Source of the DNA: CAYZJV01 sp049310885
GTDB taxonomy: Bacteria; Spirochaetota; Spirochaetia; Sphaerochaetales; Sphaerochaetaceae
Assembly (NCBI RefSeq): GCF_049310885.1
Contig: NZ_JBMDYO010000007.1
Location: forward strand, 34,368-98,367
Reading direction: 5' to 3'
DNA length: 64,000 bases
In this document: positions 7,934-17,317 of the stretch, one piece after another
Numbering within the stretch: position 1 is the first letter of the stretch
How the letters are laid out: each line of letters begins with the position of its first letter
Translations under genes and position numbers: made by a program
Notes under the pieces: model-generated
Told to the model about the DNA's origin: nothing
The model's input: only the letters and a program-made list of their open reading frames with translations
Databases searched by the model: none

Positions 7934-8766
7934 CCGACTACCTTCACCAAATCCGACATAACCAATTCGATGGCTACCCCGCTGCGAATTTCCGTACCGG
8001 TTTTCCAGGTAGCATAAACTGCTTTGCTTACCATATCCGTAGCCTGTTCAACCGCATGGGAAAAGGAGAGACCACGTACTAAAAGAGCACAGAGGATACT
8101 TGCAAAAAAATCACCACAACCGGGATAAGACACGGGAGCATAGGTCTGCCGGATGTGAAAACCGCTTTTCTGGTCAGCATCATAAGCAACGACTATACCA
8201 TCGGATCCATCCATTACACTGGTAATTGCAACATACCGTGGGCCAAGGGTACTCAATCGCTTTGCCCAATGCTCTGCCACTTTCAGCGGTAAGTCACTAT
8301 TGAATTGCTCTCCGAGAAGAAGCGCGGCTTCGGTGAGATTTGGTGTAATTACTGTTGCCATGGTCACCAGATCGTGCATACGTGCGATCAATTCACTGGT
8401 CATGGGACCATAGGGCTTACCCTGGTCACCTAATACAGGATCGACCACAACCAGAGGTTGTCGACCCCCCTGGCGTTGCCACCCGATGAAACTGGATACG
8501 GTATCGATTTGCCTATGGGATCCGAGGAATCCGGAATAGATACTATCGAACTGGAGACCCAACTTCTTCCAATGTGCTATGACATCCTCCATCGTCTCGG
8601 TAAGATCGACATAGGCATAATTTTCATACCCATCGGTATGAGTCGACAACAATGCTGTAGTTAATACCGATGCCTGTACCCCCAATGCTGCCAATGTGGG
8701 AATTACAACGGTAAGGGAAGATTTCGAGTGACAGGAGATATCGTGGATAGCGGCTACGGTTTTCAT
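7930..8766 (-). CDS. pdxY: pyridoxal/pyridoxamine kinase (PdxY-like)
   Basis: About 278 residues of the ribokinase fold. It begins MKTVAAIHDISCHSKSS, the usual PdxK/PdxY N-terminus with the substrate Ser, followed by VVVDPVLGDQGKPY, the VITPNLTEAALL block and the anion hole in SYPGCGDFFASIL with the catalytic Asp. It phosphorylates pyridoxal and related vitamers in cofactor salvage. The frame is open upstream to 8934, but that would run into the oppositely oriented phosphohexomutase start, so the ATG at 8766 is used although its ribosome site is weak. It is coupled to the downstream nucleosidase. Confidence 0.85.
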   Translation of the reverse strand: MKTVAAIHDISCHSKSSLTVVIPTLAALGVQASVLTTALLSTHTDGYENYAYVDLTETMEDVIAHWKKLGLQFDSIYSGFLGSHRQIDTVSSFIGWQRQGGRQPLVVVDPVLGDQGKPYGPMTSELIARMHDLVTMATVITPNLTEAALLLGEQFNSDLPLKVAEHWAKRLSTLGPRYVAITSVMDGSDGIVVAYDADQKSGFHIRQTYAPVSYPGCGDFFASILCALLVRGLSFSHAVEQATDMVSKAVYATWKTGTEIRSGVAIELVMSDLVKVVG

Positions 8767-8837
8767 ATCTGGCAATACAGTACCAGTCTTGCCGACACGA
8801 GACAAGGGGGATATACTCGCTTCATAAGGAGTCAGCA

Positions 8838-10685
8838 ATGATAACGACACATCCAAAAACCGGTTTTCCCATTGCAGATAGCACCAAGGATCCCTTGGAA
8901 GGAACAGCTGTAGCAATAACTGATTTGGAGACATCTTACCAACAGATGGTAATCAGCGCTTCGGGATGGAGAAAAGTATTTGCAGCATCGAACGATGAAG
9001 AAGATAATGGGGCCAACATCTCGAAAGCTGACGCGTATATCGTTGCCATTGCCACAGAAGCCTTCTATCGAGAAAGAAAACCCCACTCGGTCATCCTTGC
9101 CATGGATAGCCGTCCTACCGGCCCTGCGATCGCCGACATAGTCTGCCGTATACTCATTTCACATAACGTTGATGTCAAACACCTCTTTATAGCCGCAGCT
9201 CCAGAAATTATGGCGTATTCTTACTATCATAACGAAAGCGATTTCTTCTATATAACTGCTAGTCACAATCCTATCGGACATAATGGATTCAAGTTTGGGA
9301 AAGCGGGAGGAGTGGCTAAGGCAGAAGAAGCAACAAAAGTCATAGCATCATTCAGAACACTGTTGGCAGATCCGGATATTCCTCTTCTCGTACAGGAACT
9401 CAGTGCCTCTGTTGCTACCGATATTTACGATGCCATCCTAGAAAATTGCGGCACAGAGAAAGAGACGGCTGAGATTGCCTATGAACGATTAGTTTTAGAC
9501 ATTGCCACCAATTCCGAGGATGAAGCGATATTCGGCGATATGATCGCCGAGCTGAGAGGCGATATAGCACACAATCCGATAGGGATTGTGGGAGAGCTGA
9601 ACGGGAGTGCTAGAAGCCTTTCGATAGACAAGGAATTTTTGGAAGGCCTTGGTATAGCCACTCGGTTCCTCAACGATCGCCCTCGCTCAATAGTTCATGC
9701 CATTGTGCCAGAGGGAGAGAACCTACAGATGTGCCGTCGCGCACTGGAAGAAGCCCATAAGGAAAATTCCTCTTTCATGCTCGGTTACGTTCCCGACAAT
9801 GACGGGGATAGAGGTAATATCGTCTATTACGATGAATTGGAGGATAAAGCAAAGATCCTCGGGGCACAACAGCTGTTCGCACTCGTAGCCAGAATAGAAC
9901 TCGCTCTCTCAAAAAAAGATAACACTGCACAAGCTATCGTTGTCAATGGACCGACTTCATTAATGATAGATACGCTTGCGACAGAGTTGGGGGTAACCGT
10001 TTTCAGGGCTGAAGTAGGAGAGGCAAATGTTGTCTCCCTCGCTGAGCAGGTCAGGAAGGACGGTTACACAGTAAGGATTTTAGGTGAAGGCTCCAATGGT
10101 GGCAATATCACCCATCCTGGGAAAGTCCGCGATCCATTGAATACATTGGTATCGCTGATCAAACTGCTCAGTTCGCCAGAGAGATTCCGTGCCATCACTG
10201 GCAAGCAGGTACATGCATCGGAAAAACCATCTATTGCGAAGGCTATAGCGACCCTCCCCGCCCGGACCATTACCGGGGGGTTCTCCAAAGATGCGGTGAT
10301 GAACATATCGACACATGACCACGGCAAACTCAAAATGGCTTATGAGAAGCTATTTGTGATCGACTACGCTGAAAGAAGTGATGAATTGGAAAAGCGTTTC
10401 GGCATCTCAGGTTGGAGAGAAGAACAGACTGAAGGAATCCACCAGCGTACCGGTTTGGGACCAGCGTATCGCAGTGCTCCCATGCGTGGAGGGTTGAAGA
10501 TCATCTTCAGCGACAAACTGGGAACCGATACCGACTTCATCTGGATGCGCGGAAGCGGAACAGAACCCGTATATAGGGTAATGGCGGATGCATGGGGAGA
10601 CGACCAAGAGAGGCATGACTATCTTTTAACATGGCAACGTGATCTGGTGCGTAGAGCAGACTTGGAAGCTGTATCAGAGAAGTGA
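8838..10685 (+). CDS. alpha-D-phosphohexomutase (phosphoglucomutase/phosphomannomutase)
   Basis: 615 residues, longer than typical PGM/PMM (450-580). The catalytic phosphoserine motif TASHNP has Ser142; the metal loop is DNDGDRGN, the sugar-binding loop GEGSNGG and the phosphate-binding loop RGSGTEP near the C-terminus. This is a complete active-site set for interconversion of hexose 1- and 6-phosphates. AAGGAG stands six bases before the ATG. It converges on the hexokinase gene and the two overlap by 12 bases at their ends; together they link free glucose, glucose 6-phosphate and glucose 1-phosphate. Confidence 0.88.
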   Translation: MITTHPKTGFPIADSTKDPLEGTAVAITDLETSYQQMVISASGWRKVFAASNDEEDNGANISKADAYIVAIATEAFYRERKPHSVILAMDSRPTGPAIADIVCRILISHNVDVKHLFIAAAPEIMAYSYYHNESDFFYITASHNPIGHNGFKFGKAGGVAKAEEATKVIASFRTLLADPDIPLLVQELSASVATDIYDAILENCGTEKETAEIAYERLVLDIATNSEDEAIFGDMIAELRGDIAHNPIGIVGELNGSARSLSIDKEFLEGLGIATRFLNDRPRSIVHAIVPEGENLQMCRRALEEAHKENSSFMLGYVPDNDGDRGNIVYYDELEDKAKILGAQQLFALVARIELALSKKDNTAQAIVVNGPTSLMIDTLATELGVTVFRAEVGEANVVSLAEQVRKDGYTVRILGEGSNGGNITHPGKVRDPLNTLVSLIKLLSSPERFRAITGKQVHASEKPSIAKAIATLPARTITGGFSKDAVMNISTHDHGKLKMAYEKLFVIDYAERSDELEKRFGISGWREEQTEGIHQRTGLGPAYRSAPMRGGLKIIFSDKLGTDTDFIWMRGSGTEPVYRVMADAWGDDQERHDYLLTWQRDLVRRADLEAVSEK

Positions 10686-11984
10686 TAGTCCCGCGACTGC
10701 AGCCCCGATGGTAGGAGAGTCATCGATATTAACGAATCGTACGAAGCGATGGTGCCTACGATGGAGGAAATCGGTCACATACTGTTTGGTATAGAGATCA
10801 AGATTCTCGGTCTTATAGAATGTAGTTCCATCCGCATTGATGCAGACCGGATACCGAGGATTTTCTCCCGATCCGGATTTCAGTACAGCAGCGCTGAGAT
10901 TGATTGCCGTGAGCTTCGCAGCCCTAGCTATAATCGAATCAAGAATGAGATAAAGCGCCGTCGCATCGGCCTCATTGGTGATACATGACACCATGTTGTA
11001 CGATTGGTTATGCGGCATTTCAAGATAGTGGCTCATACGTGTTGTATCTAACGGTGGTATGGCAAGGAACCGCTCTGCGAACTCTTCACTCAAGATTCGC
11101 TCTGCTATAGCCTCCTCAAGGACCACCTGGCTGAATGAACCGAGGTACGCCCCACTAATCATCTTCTCAAAATGATAATTCTCCGGTTGCTTGGTACTGT
11201 TGATGAAACGACGGTCCAACTCACCAGGAATCAGCTCATAATTTCCCGACTCCACATTGATTATCTGGCTCCCACTGCTGAGAGAGGACAATTTGGCAAT
11301 CTGGCTGTTGCTCTCCACATATGCGGTATTGGTTCCCGTCCCAAGGATGAAACCGATATACCCATCGTAGGGAGAGACGCCTGTGGCGACTTTGCCAGCC
11401 AGTAGTGTTGCCACGGTATCATTCACGACGGCAACCCGTTTGCGTGATACATCATGCCCACGCCTTGCGAGTTCGTCGAGCAGTGATTTACCTACTGGCA
11501 TACCGATCACTTGGGGAGCTTTTATCTCTTTGGAGAATACGAGGGGAATTCCATCATGATCCTCTGTTATCTCGGCGGCATATGAGAAGCAGAATCCTAT
11601 TTGGTCACTCTCATCGATCAGTGGTTCAACTTGATCGGCCAAAGCTCCGAAAAACTCAGTTGCGGTGACTTCATGATGGACCCCGGGCATCCCGGTCTTA
11701 CGGTAGGAGGATATGGTGGGAACCATCGTATCGCTAAAGGAGACCACACAGGTACGAAAATTCGTTCCACCCGCATCTAAGACAATGACCTTTCGCTCTG
11801 GTTCTATCATTGTGTCAGCAGAAGTATAGGTAGGAATCATGGCAAGTGAACCGACTCCTTTTGCTTGAAGACCAAGTTCCATCTCCTTGAGAAAATCATC
11901 ACAGCACTTTTGCATATCGATACTATCGGGTGTGATACTCCACTCGTGAAGAAAAGATTCTGTGCGTGCCACTATGTGTTTCAT
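10674..11984 (-). CDS. hexokinase, eukaryote-type family
   Basis: 436 residues. The phosphate-1 motif is LDAGGTNFRT (70-78), with a sugar-binding region around SYAAEI and a catalytic Asp in VAVVNDTVATLL, then GFILGTGTNTAY. This belongs to the eukaryote-like hexokinase family, which is rare in bacteria but known in treponemes and other spirochaetes. It phosphorylates glucose or related hexoses with ATP in the cytosol. GGGGGAAGG lies before the ATG and a good promoter is at 12013-12041. Confidence 0.9.
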   Translation of the reverse strand: MKHIVARTESFLHEWSITPDSIDMQKCCDDFLKEMELGLQAKGVGSLAMIPTYTSADTMIEPERKVIVLDAGGTNFRTCVVSFSDTMVPTISSYRKTGMPGVHHEVTATEFFGALADQVEPLIDESDQIGFCFSYAAEITEDHDGIPLVFSKEIKAPQVIGMPVGKSLLDELARRGHDVSRKRVAVVNDTVATLLAGKVATGVSPYDGYIGFILGTGTNTAYVESNSQIAKLSSLSSGSQIINVESGNYELIPGELDRRFINSTKQPENYHFEKMISGAYLGSFSQVVLEEAIAERILSEEFAERFLAIPPLDTTRMSHYLEMPHNQSYNMVSCITNEADATALYLILDSIIARAAKLTAINLSAAVLKSGSGENPRYPVCINADGTTFYKTENLDLYTKQYVTDFLHRRHHRFVRFVNIDDSPTIGAAVAGLSLL

Positions 11985-12012
11985 GCCTTCCCCCTGCTGT
12001 AGATGTGTCCAT

Positions 12013-12041
12013 ATTCTAGGCCAGTGTTGCCAATCTGTCCA
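12013..12041 (-). promoter_or_regulatory. promoter of the hexokinase gene
   Basis: On the minus strand, TGGACA (12041-12036), a 17-base spacer and TAGAAT (12018-12013). Each hexamer matches the sigma-70 consensus at five of six positions. Confidence 0.5.
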
Positions 12042-12056
12042 GCTTGGACATGAGTT

Positions 12057-12728
12057 CTACAGAATCAGTTGCAGCTGGGATTCGATATCGACACCTGCAG
12101 GAATCTTGAACAGCGCCCTTGCAACATGAAGGTAGTCAGTTCCATTAGCCGTTACTCGAAGGGGAATGATAGCGGAGCCTGCTGGGCCTTCAAGGGGAAT
12201 CACAAACGTGACATCGAGGAAAAACGGCTGGGAGAACCTGCTACCTGAGACCTCCAACGAGGCAATTCCTTCATAGCGAAACGGATAAGGATAAGAGAGC
12301 CGTACCGCTTCAACAGTCCCACTGAGGATCACTTCTTCCTCAAGAAGACCTTGGGGCTTGAGAAATTCCACCATTCTGGCATAGTCGGGAACAAGGGGAA
12401 TGACGGCGGTGAACAGCGCTTCCAAAAAACCCATCTGGCGTGGTGGAGGTTGAGGATTTTCCAATACCGTTTTCCGTAGCAGCCCTACATCGGCATTATC
12501 CAAGGTGAGTTGAAAATTCGCTAATGAGGAATCGGAATCGAGAATTGACTCGGCGAATATCAGTGGAGGAATCAGATTCCCTGCTGCAGAGGTAGCTGCA
12601 CCTGCCACGAGAATCGACTGAAGAGCCACCTTTACTTCGGAATCTGATGGACTTGGAGAAATGTTGGAGAAAGCTGGCGCTACCGAAAAAACCAGCATAA
12701 TAGAGAGACAATAGACAATCCTTCGCAT
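12057..12728 (-). CDS. exported hypothetical protein
   Basis: 223 residues starting MRRIVYCLSIMLVFSVAPAF, a clear signal peptide with likely cleavage after AFS. GGAG stands eight bases ahead of the ATG at 12728. The mature part contains two regions that read like repeated beta-type domains (segments with LDNADVGLLRKTV and later LEVSGSRFSQPFFL) and may be related to LEA/water-stress-type domains, but this is not certain. Divergent from exonuclease I. Probably periplasmic or membrane-anchored. Confidence 0.7.
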   Translation of the reverse strand: MRRIVYCLSIMLVFSVAPAFSNISPSPSDSEVKVALQSILVAGAATSAAGNLIPPLIFAESILDSDSSLANFQLTLDNADVGLLRKTVLENPQPPPRQMGFLEALFTAVIPLVPDYARMVEFLKPQGLLEEEVILSGTVEAVRLSYPYPFRYEGIASLEVSGSRFSQPFFLDVTFVIPLEGPAGSAIIPLRVTANGTDYLHVARALFKIPAGVDIESQLQLIL

Positions 12729-12807
12729 GCGCGCCAACTCCTTGTAAAGACGATACCGTACGGTGGTCCGTCTGTCAAAACAAACAAGACTGTGGTACAT
12801 TGGTGAC

Positions 12808-14415
12808 ATGAAACGGAATGAAACTTTCTTCTGGTATGATCTGGAGACCTTCGGCCTGAATTCCCGTTACGACCGCATAGCCCAGTTCGCCGGTGTCCGT
12901 ACCGATATGGATCTCGCGGTGATAGAAGATCCGATTGTACTCTATTGCAAATTGAGTGATGATTATCTTCCCGATCCTCTCGCTTGCATGGTTACTGGGA
13001 TTACACCCCAGGAAGTTGAGGAAAAGGGTCTCATCGAGAGTGACTTTATCGCACGGATAAACGATATCTTCAGCAAGCGCGGCACCTGTGCGGTAGGCTA
13101 TAATAGCCTCCGTTTCGATGATGAATTCATTCGTAATGCACTTTATAGGAATTTTCTCGATCCCTACCAACGGGAGTATGACCAGGGTCGTAGCAGATGG
13201 GACCTTATAGATCTAGTGCGCGCTGCTCACGATTTGCGCCCCAAGGGAATCGTATGGCCGAAAAAGCCGAGCTCAAACCGTCCTTCATTCAAGCTAACCG
13301 ATCTCACAGAGGCAAATGGCATTTCCCATGAACACGCCCACGATGCCATGAGCGATGTCTGGGCTACTTTGGAGCTCGCCCGTCTCATAAAGAGGAAACA
13401 ACCAAAACTCTTCTCTTACTATCTCGATCTACGTAACAAACAGAAGGTAAAGCAAGAGCTTTCGACACCCATGGGACCTCCTGTACTCTACACAGGTGCA
13501 GAATTCACTCGCGAAGAGGGGTGTTCCACAGTCGTGGTACCGATCACCGGATCCTATAAGAACAAGAACAGCATCTTTGTTTTCGATCTTCGCAATGACC
13601 CTTCCATGCTCATATCCGCCGCAAAAGCGTATGGGGAACTCGAAGAGGTGAGGAAGACGGAGGATACCTTCAGAACCATCGCCCAACGGGCTCGAAAAGC
13701 CCTTCTAGAGAAGGAAAATTTAGAACAGTCACTTCAGGAAACTACAGAATCGTTGACTGAAGCAGCCAACCTTTTGGCAAATTTACCGAGTCTGGTAAGT
13801 GCCTCGGACCGCCTTCTCCGGGTACCCGGTCTGTATCGGGTATCAATCAACAGAGTCCCCTTCATCTCTCCCTTGAAGATTTTAACCGAAGATCCTGCGA
13901 TAGCAACACATCTGGGACTCGATCTTCAGGTGTGTGAGAAACATCGGAGACAACTAGCCGAACATCCGATTCTTGCAGTAAATATTCGAAAAGCAGCCGA
14001 TTCGGATGAGTATCCTCCGGTCGATGATGTCGATTTCGCACTCTACTCGGGATTCTTTGGTGATGCAGATGCTCAAAGATTCTCCCAGATCCGCGATATG
14101 GAACCTGAGGAACTGCTGCGTAGCACTATCACATTCGATGACCCGCGTGCTTCTGAATTACTTTGGCGTTATATCCGTAGGAACTGGCCCCACGTCTTAG
14201 ATGAGAAAGAGCAACAATTGTGGCATGAATTCTGTGAGAACCGACTCAACTTCGCACCTGGGGATACATTAGTAAACCTTGAATTCTATGCCAGAAAAAT
14301 TACCGAACGCCTAACTTCCCAAGATACAAGGGAAGAGGATAAAGCTGTTATGGAGAAACTGGAACAATGGGGAAAAGCTCTCTGTAGCAAGTTAGGGATA
14401 TCCTACCCGAAGTAG
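12808..14415 (+). CDS. sbcB: exodeoxyribonuclease I
   Basis: About 535 residues, the usual length for ExoI. The DEDDh exonuclease motifs are present: DLETFG (Asp11, Glu13), GYNSLRFDDEFIR, and HDAMSDV carrying the late His and Asp. The SH3-like and C-terminal helical parts follow. It degrades single-stranded DNA 3' to 5' and takes part in recombination and mismatch repair. The start at 12808 is the ATG just before the ExoI N-terminus; the frame is open to 12763. It converges on kbl with a 7-base gap. Confidence 0.92.
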   Translation: MKRNETFFWYDLETFGLNSRYDRIAQFAGVRTDMDLAVIEDPIVLYCKLSDDYLPDPLACMVTGITPQEVEEKGLIESDFIARINDIFSKRGTCAVGYNSLRFDDEFIRNALYRNFLDPYQREYDQGRSRWDLIDLVRAAHDLRPKGIVWPKKPSSNRPSFKLTDLTEANGISHEHAHDAMSDVWATLELARLIKRKQPKLFSYYLDLRNKQKVKQELSTPMGPPVLYTGAEFTREEGCSTVVVPITGSYKNKNSIFVFDLRNDPSMLISAAKAYGELEEVRKTEDTFRTIAQRARKALLEKENLEQSLQETTESLTEAANLLANLPSLVSASDRLLRVPGLYRVSINRVPFISPLKILTEDPAIATHLGLDLQVCEKHRRQLAEHPILAVNIRKAADSDEYPPVDDVDFALYSGFFGDADAQRFSQIRDMEPEELLRSTITFDDPRASELLWRYIRRNWPHVLDEKEQQLWHEFCENRLNFAPGDTLVNLEFYARKITERLTSQDTREEDKAVMEKLEQWGKALCSKLGISYPK

Positions 14416-14422
14416 CGTGCCG

Positions 14423-15610
14423 TTACCGCCGTATCAGCTGTTCTCGGACCCTGACAAAGGCCTCAATGGCTAAGTCGACATCCTCAGTACTGTGAGCTGC
14501 CGATAGTTGCACTCTGATACGAGCCTTTCCTTTGGGAACCACGGGATAGCTGAATCCTATTACATAAACACCCTCGCCGAGCAATGCATCGGCCATTTCT
14601 ACAGCCTTCCGTTCCTCATAGAGCATCACTGGTACAATTGCCGTCTGGCCAGGAACAAGGTCGAAACCGGCTTTCTCCATCCCCCTCCTGAACTGGCGAG
14701 CCCGGTCCATGGTCCTTTCCCGATAGGGATTCCCATCGGAGATCAATTCAAGTACCTTCAATGTGCCTCCCGCTATTGCAGGGGCAAGCGTGTTGCTGAA
14801 TAAGTAGGGACGTGCCCGTTGGCGTAAGATTGCCACGATAGGAGCCTTTGCGCTTATACAACCACCGCTAGCTCCCCCCAACGCTTTTCCGAACGTTGTG
14901 GTGATGATATCGACACGTCCCTCGACGTTGCAGTATTCTGCGGTTCCTCTTCCATGCTCACCGATGTATCCAGTTGCGTGGGAATCGTCGACCATCACGA
15001 GGGCATCGTACTTTTCGGCAAGGGTGCAAATGGCATCTAATCGGGCTATATCGCCATCCATGGAGAAAACCCCATCGGTACAGATCAGCCTCCTACGGCA
15101 ATCTCGCGCATCGGCCAATTGTCGTTCCAGATCTTCCATATCACTGTGGGCATACCGATAGCGTTTGGCCTTGCACAGGCGTACCCCATCTATTATGGAG
15201 GCATGGTTGAGGGCATCACTGAGAATGGCATCCCTTTCATCCAAGAGAGGCTCGAATAGTGCTCCGTTGGCATCGAAACAGCTCGAAAAAAGGATCGTAT
15301 CTTCCATATGGAGAAACTCACTGATTTTTTTCTCTACCTGTTTATGGAGCTCCTGGGTTCCACAGATAAAACGGACCGAAGAGAGTCCGTATCCCCATTT
15401 TTGCATAGCGATAGAAGCAGCCTCGATCACCTCTGCATTATTGGCAAGACCAAGGTAGTTGTTGGCACAAAAATTCACTACCTGTTTCCCTCCAACAGAG
15501 ATCATGCTCCCCTGGGGGCTCTCGATTACCCGCTCATCCTTGTACAGACCCTGCTCATGCAGCTCCTCAATGAAGCTCTCCATCTCTGTAATCATGGTGT
15601 GATGCATCAT
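14423..15610 (-). CDS. kbl: glycine C-acetyltransferase (2-amino-3-ketobutyrate CoA ligase)
   Basis: 395 residues, a PLP fold type I enzyme of the alpha-oxoamine synthase family. Visible are FCANNYLGLA, the DDSHATGY cofactor motif and TTTFGKALGGASGG with the Schiff-base Lys. With the upstream threonine dehydrogenase it cleaves 2-amino-3-ketobutyrate with CoA into glycine and acetyl-CoA. Its ATG overlaps the tdh stop (ATGA) and a GGGAGG lies in the end of tdh, so the two are one operon. Confidence 0.92.
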   Translation of the reverse strand: MMHHTMITEMESFIEELHEQGLYKDERVIESPQGSMISVGGKQVVNFCANNYLGLANNAEVIEAASIAMQKWGYGLSSVRFICGTQELHKQVEKKISEFLHMEDTILFSSCFDANGALFEPLLDERDAILSDALNHASIIDGVRLCKAKRYRYAHSDMEDLERQLADARDCRRRLICTDGVFSMDGDIARLDAICTLAEKYDALVMVDDSHATGYIGEHGRGTAEYCNVEGRVDIITTTFGKALGGASGGCISAKAPIVAILRQRARPYLFSNTLAPAIAGGTLKVLELISDGNPYRERTMDRARQFRRGMEKAGFDLVPGQTAIVPVMLYEERKAVEMADALLGEGVYVIGFSYPVVPKGKARIRVQLSAAHSTEDVDLAIEAFVRVREQLIRR

Positions 15611-16575
15611 GGTTTGGGACCTCCCTTATCCATCCTTTCGCCTATCGTCTTGAGCATATCGGCAGTCATACTGGACAAATCATAAGTCGGTTTCCACCCC
15701 CATTCAACCCTTGCAGCATAATCCTCCAAGCTATCAGGCCATGAATCGGCAATCGCCTGTTTGACCGGATCCACCCGATAACTGATGGTGAATTCGGGAA
15801 TATGGGTTCTGATATAGGCAGCCTGCTCCTCGGGGCAGAAACTCATGGCTGCTACATTAAAGGCATTCCTATGCCTAAGGCGAAAAGGATCGGCTTCCAT
15901 AATCTGGATTGCAGCATTGACTGCATCAGGCATATACATCATATCGAGGTAGGTATCTCCTTGTAAAAAACATTCATAATGTTTCGACTGCAGTGCTGCG
16001 TAGTAGATTTCCACTGCATAGTCGGTCGTACCTCCTCCTGGTGGGGTCATATTGCTGATAATTCCAGGATAGCGTACCCCCCTTGTATCCACATCATACT
16101 TGTGGTGGTAGTAATCACATAAGAGCTCTCCAGCGACCTTTGTGACGCCGTAAATGCTCGTCGGTCTCTGGATCGTATCCTGTGGGGTGAATTTCTTTGG
16201 TGTAGTCGGACCAAAGGCTCCTATTGATGAGGGTGTAAAAAGTGAACAATGGTTCTCCCGTGCCACCTCCAAGGCGGTCATAAGGCCATTCATATTTATA
16301 TCCCAAGCCTGCTGTGGGTTCTTTTCAGCAGTTGCGGAGAGAATTGCCGCAAGATGGTAGATCGTATCGATACGATATTTTTTAACCAGTGCGGAGAGAC
16401 TGGCACCATCCCTACAATCGACTGTATAGAAGGGGCCACCTTCCACCAATGGTCTATTCACATCATTGCGAATATCGGCAAGTACCACATGGGTATCACC
16501 GTAGAGTTGTCGTAGACGTAGTGCGATCTCTGACCCCAATTGGCCGAGAGCTCCGATCACAAGGATATTTTTCAT
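15607..16575 (-). CDS. tdh: L-threonine 3-dehydrogenase, SDR (epimerase-like) type
   Basis: 322 residues of the extended short-chain dehydrogenase fold. The NAD-binding motif is GALGQLGSE (8-16) and the catalytic pair is Tyr142-Lys146 in IYGVTK. The block PGIISNMTPPGGGTTDYAVE is typical of SDR-type threonine dehydrogenases, which are unrelated to the zinc-dependent Tdh of E. coli. It oxidises threonine to 2-amino-3-ketobutyrate for Kbl. AGGAGGG precedes the ATG. A consensus promoter and overlapping palindrome lie upstream, shared with a divergent regulator. Confidence 0.9.
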   Translation of the reverse strand: MKNILVIGALGQLGSEIALRLRQLYGDTHVVLADIRNDVNRPLVEGGPFYTVDCRDGASLSALVKKYRIDTIYHLAAILSATAEKNPQQAWDINMNGLMTALEVARENHCSLFTPSSIGAFGPTTPKKFTPQDTIQRPTSIYGVTKVAGELLCDYYHHKYDVDTRGVRYPGIISNMTPPGGGTTDYAVEIYYAALQSKHYECFLQGDTYLDMMYMPDAVNAAIQIMEADPFRLRHRNAFNVAAMSFCPEEQAAYIRTHIPEFTISYRVDPVKQAIADSWPDSLEDYAARVEWGWKPTYDLSSMTADMLKTIGERMDKGGPKP

Positions 16576-16633
16576 GCAGCCCTCCTCGGAAAGCTATTCC
16601 TTGACAGCAGGAATACATCATCCTACAATGACC

Positions 16634-16653
16634 TTGTTCAGTATAATGAACAA
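16634..16653. promoter_or_regulatory. palindromic operator between tdh-kbl and the XRE-cupin regulator
   Basis: A perfect 7-bp inverted repeat, TTGTTCA (16634-16640) and TGAACAA (16647-16653), with a 6-base centre. It covers the -10 region of the tdh promoter and a TATAAT on the other strand. The position and symmetry fit binding of a dimeric HTH repressor, most simply the divergent XRE-cupin protein. Confidence 0.6.
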
Positions 16654-16668
16654 ATTTTACTATGTCAA
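16640..16668 (-). promoter_or_regulatory. promoter of tdh-kbl
   Basis: On the minus strand, TTGACA (16668-16663), a 17-base spacer and TATACT (16645-16640). It is close to the sigma-70 consensus. The -10 lies inside the palindromic operator, so bound regulator would block it. Confidence 0.65.
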
Positions 16669-16685
16669 ACACAATGGAGGCTCCT

Positions 16686-17255
16686 ATGGAACACCCCCCA
16701 ATGATAGGAAAAAATATTCAGAAATTACGCTCAGCCCGGAATCTTACACTGAACGTGCTGAGCGAACGCTCTGGTGTCTCCAAGGCTATGCTCAGTCAGA
16801 TCGAGTCAGATAAGGTAAATCCGACAGTTGCCACGGTCTGGAAGATCGCAAGGGGACTGGGAGTGGATCTGCACGATCTTCTCGATGCATCTGGAGGGCC
16901 AAAGCGAAAATTCGTGGTCAATCGGAGCGAAGCGATAAAAGTCCTTGATACCGATGAGCACGGAGTCACGATAAAGGTATTCTCTCCTCTGGAGATGGCG
17001 GGTGACTTGGAGATCTATCTTCTACAATTCGAACCCAATACATCGCTACCGAGTGATGCCCATTTTCCCAACACTGAGGAGTTCCTCACGGTTATGAAAG
17101 GATCTGTTGTCGTTACCGCAGGAGACAATAGAGTCGAGCTCCATAAGGGAGACTTCCTTGCATACCATGCCGATATAGAACACACTATCGCTAATGAGAG
17201 CGCCAGTAGTGCTGTAGTACATATGGTAGTGCGTTATTCACCTTCTAATCCGTGA
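16686..17255 (+). CDS. XRE-family regulator with C-terminal cupin domain
   Basis: About 189 residues. Residues 1-65 hold an HTH_3 domain (IGKNIQKLRSARNLTLNVLS, then SGVSKAMLSQIESDK). The C-terminal half is a small cupin barrel ending in HKGDFLAYHADIEHTIAN, the usual ligand-sensing domain of this family. The ATG at 16686 is chosen because GGAGG (16676-16680) precedes it; the longer frame from 16662 would overlap the tdh -35. Divergent arrangement and the shared palindrome suggest that it controls tdh-kbl and itself, perhaps sensing an amino acid or other small ligand. The symporter gene follows 62 bases downstream. Confidence 0.85.
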   Translation: MEHPPMIGKNIQKLRSARNLTLNVLSERSGVSKAMLSQIESDKVNPTVATVWKIARGLGVDLHDLLDASGGPKRKFVVNRSEAIKVLDTDEHGVTIKVFSPLEMAGDLEIYLLQFEPNTSLPSDAHFPNTEEFLTVMKGSVVVTAGDNRVELHKGDFLAYHADIEHTIANESASSAVVHMVVRYSPSNP

Positions 17256-17317
17256 CATACCAAAATTGTTGCCCTAAGAGCAAATCTGTGCTTCTATAAC
17301 TGAAAAGGAGAGCCCAA

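Noticed and set aside
15165..15685. Long plus-strand frames inside kbl and tdh
   Set aside because: Antisense shadows of well-conserved genes, with no ribosome site.
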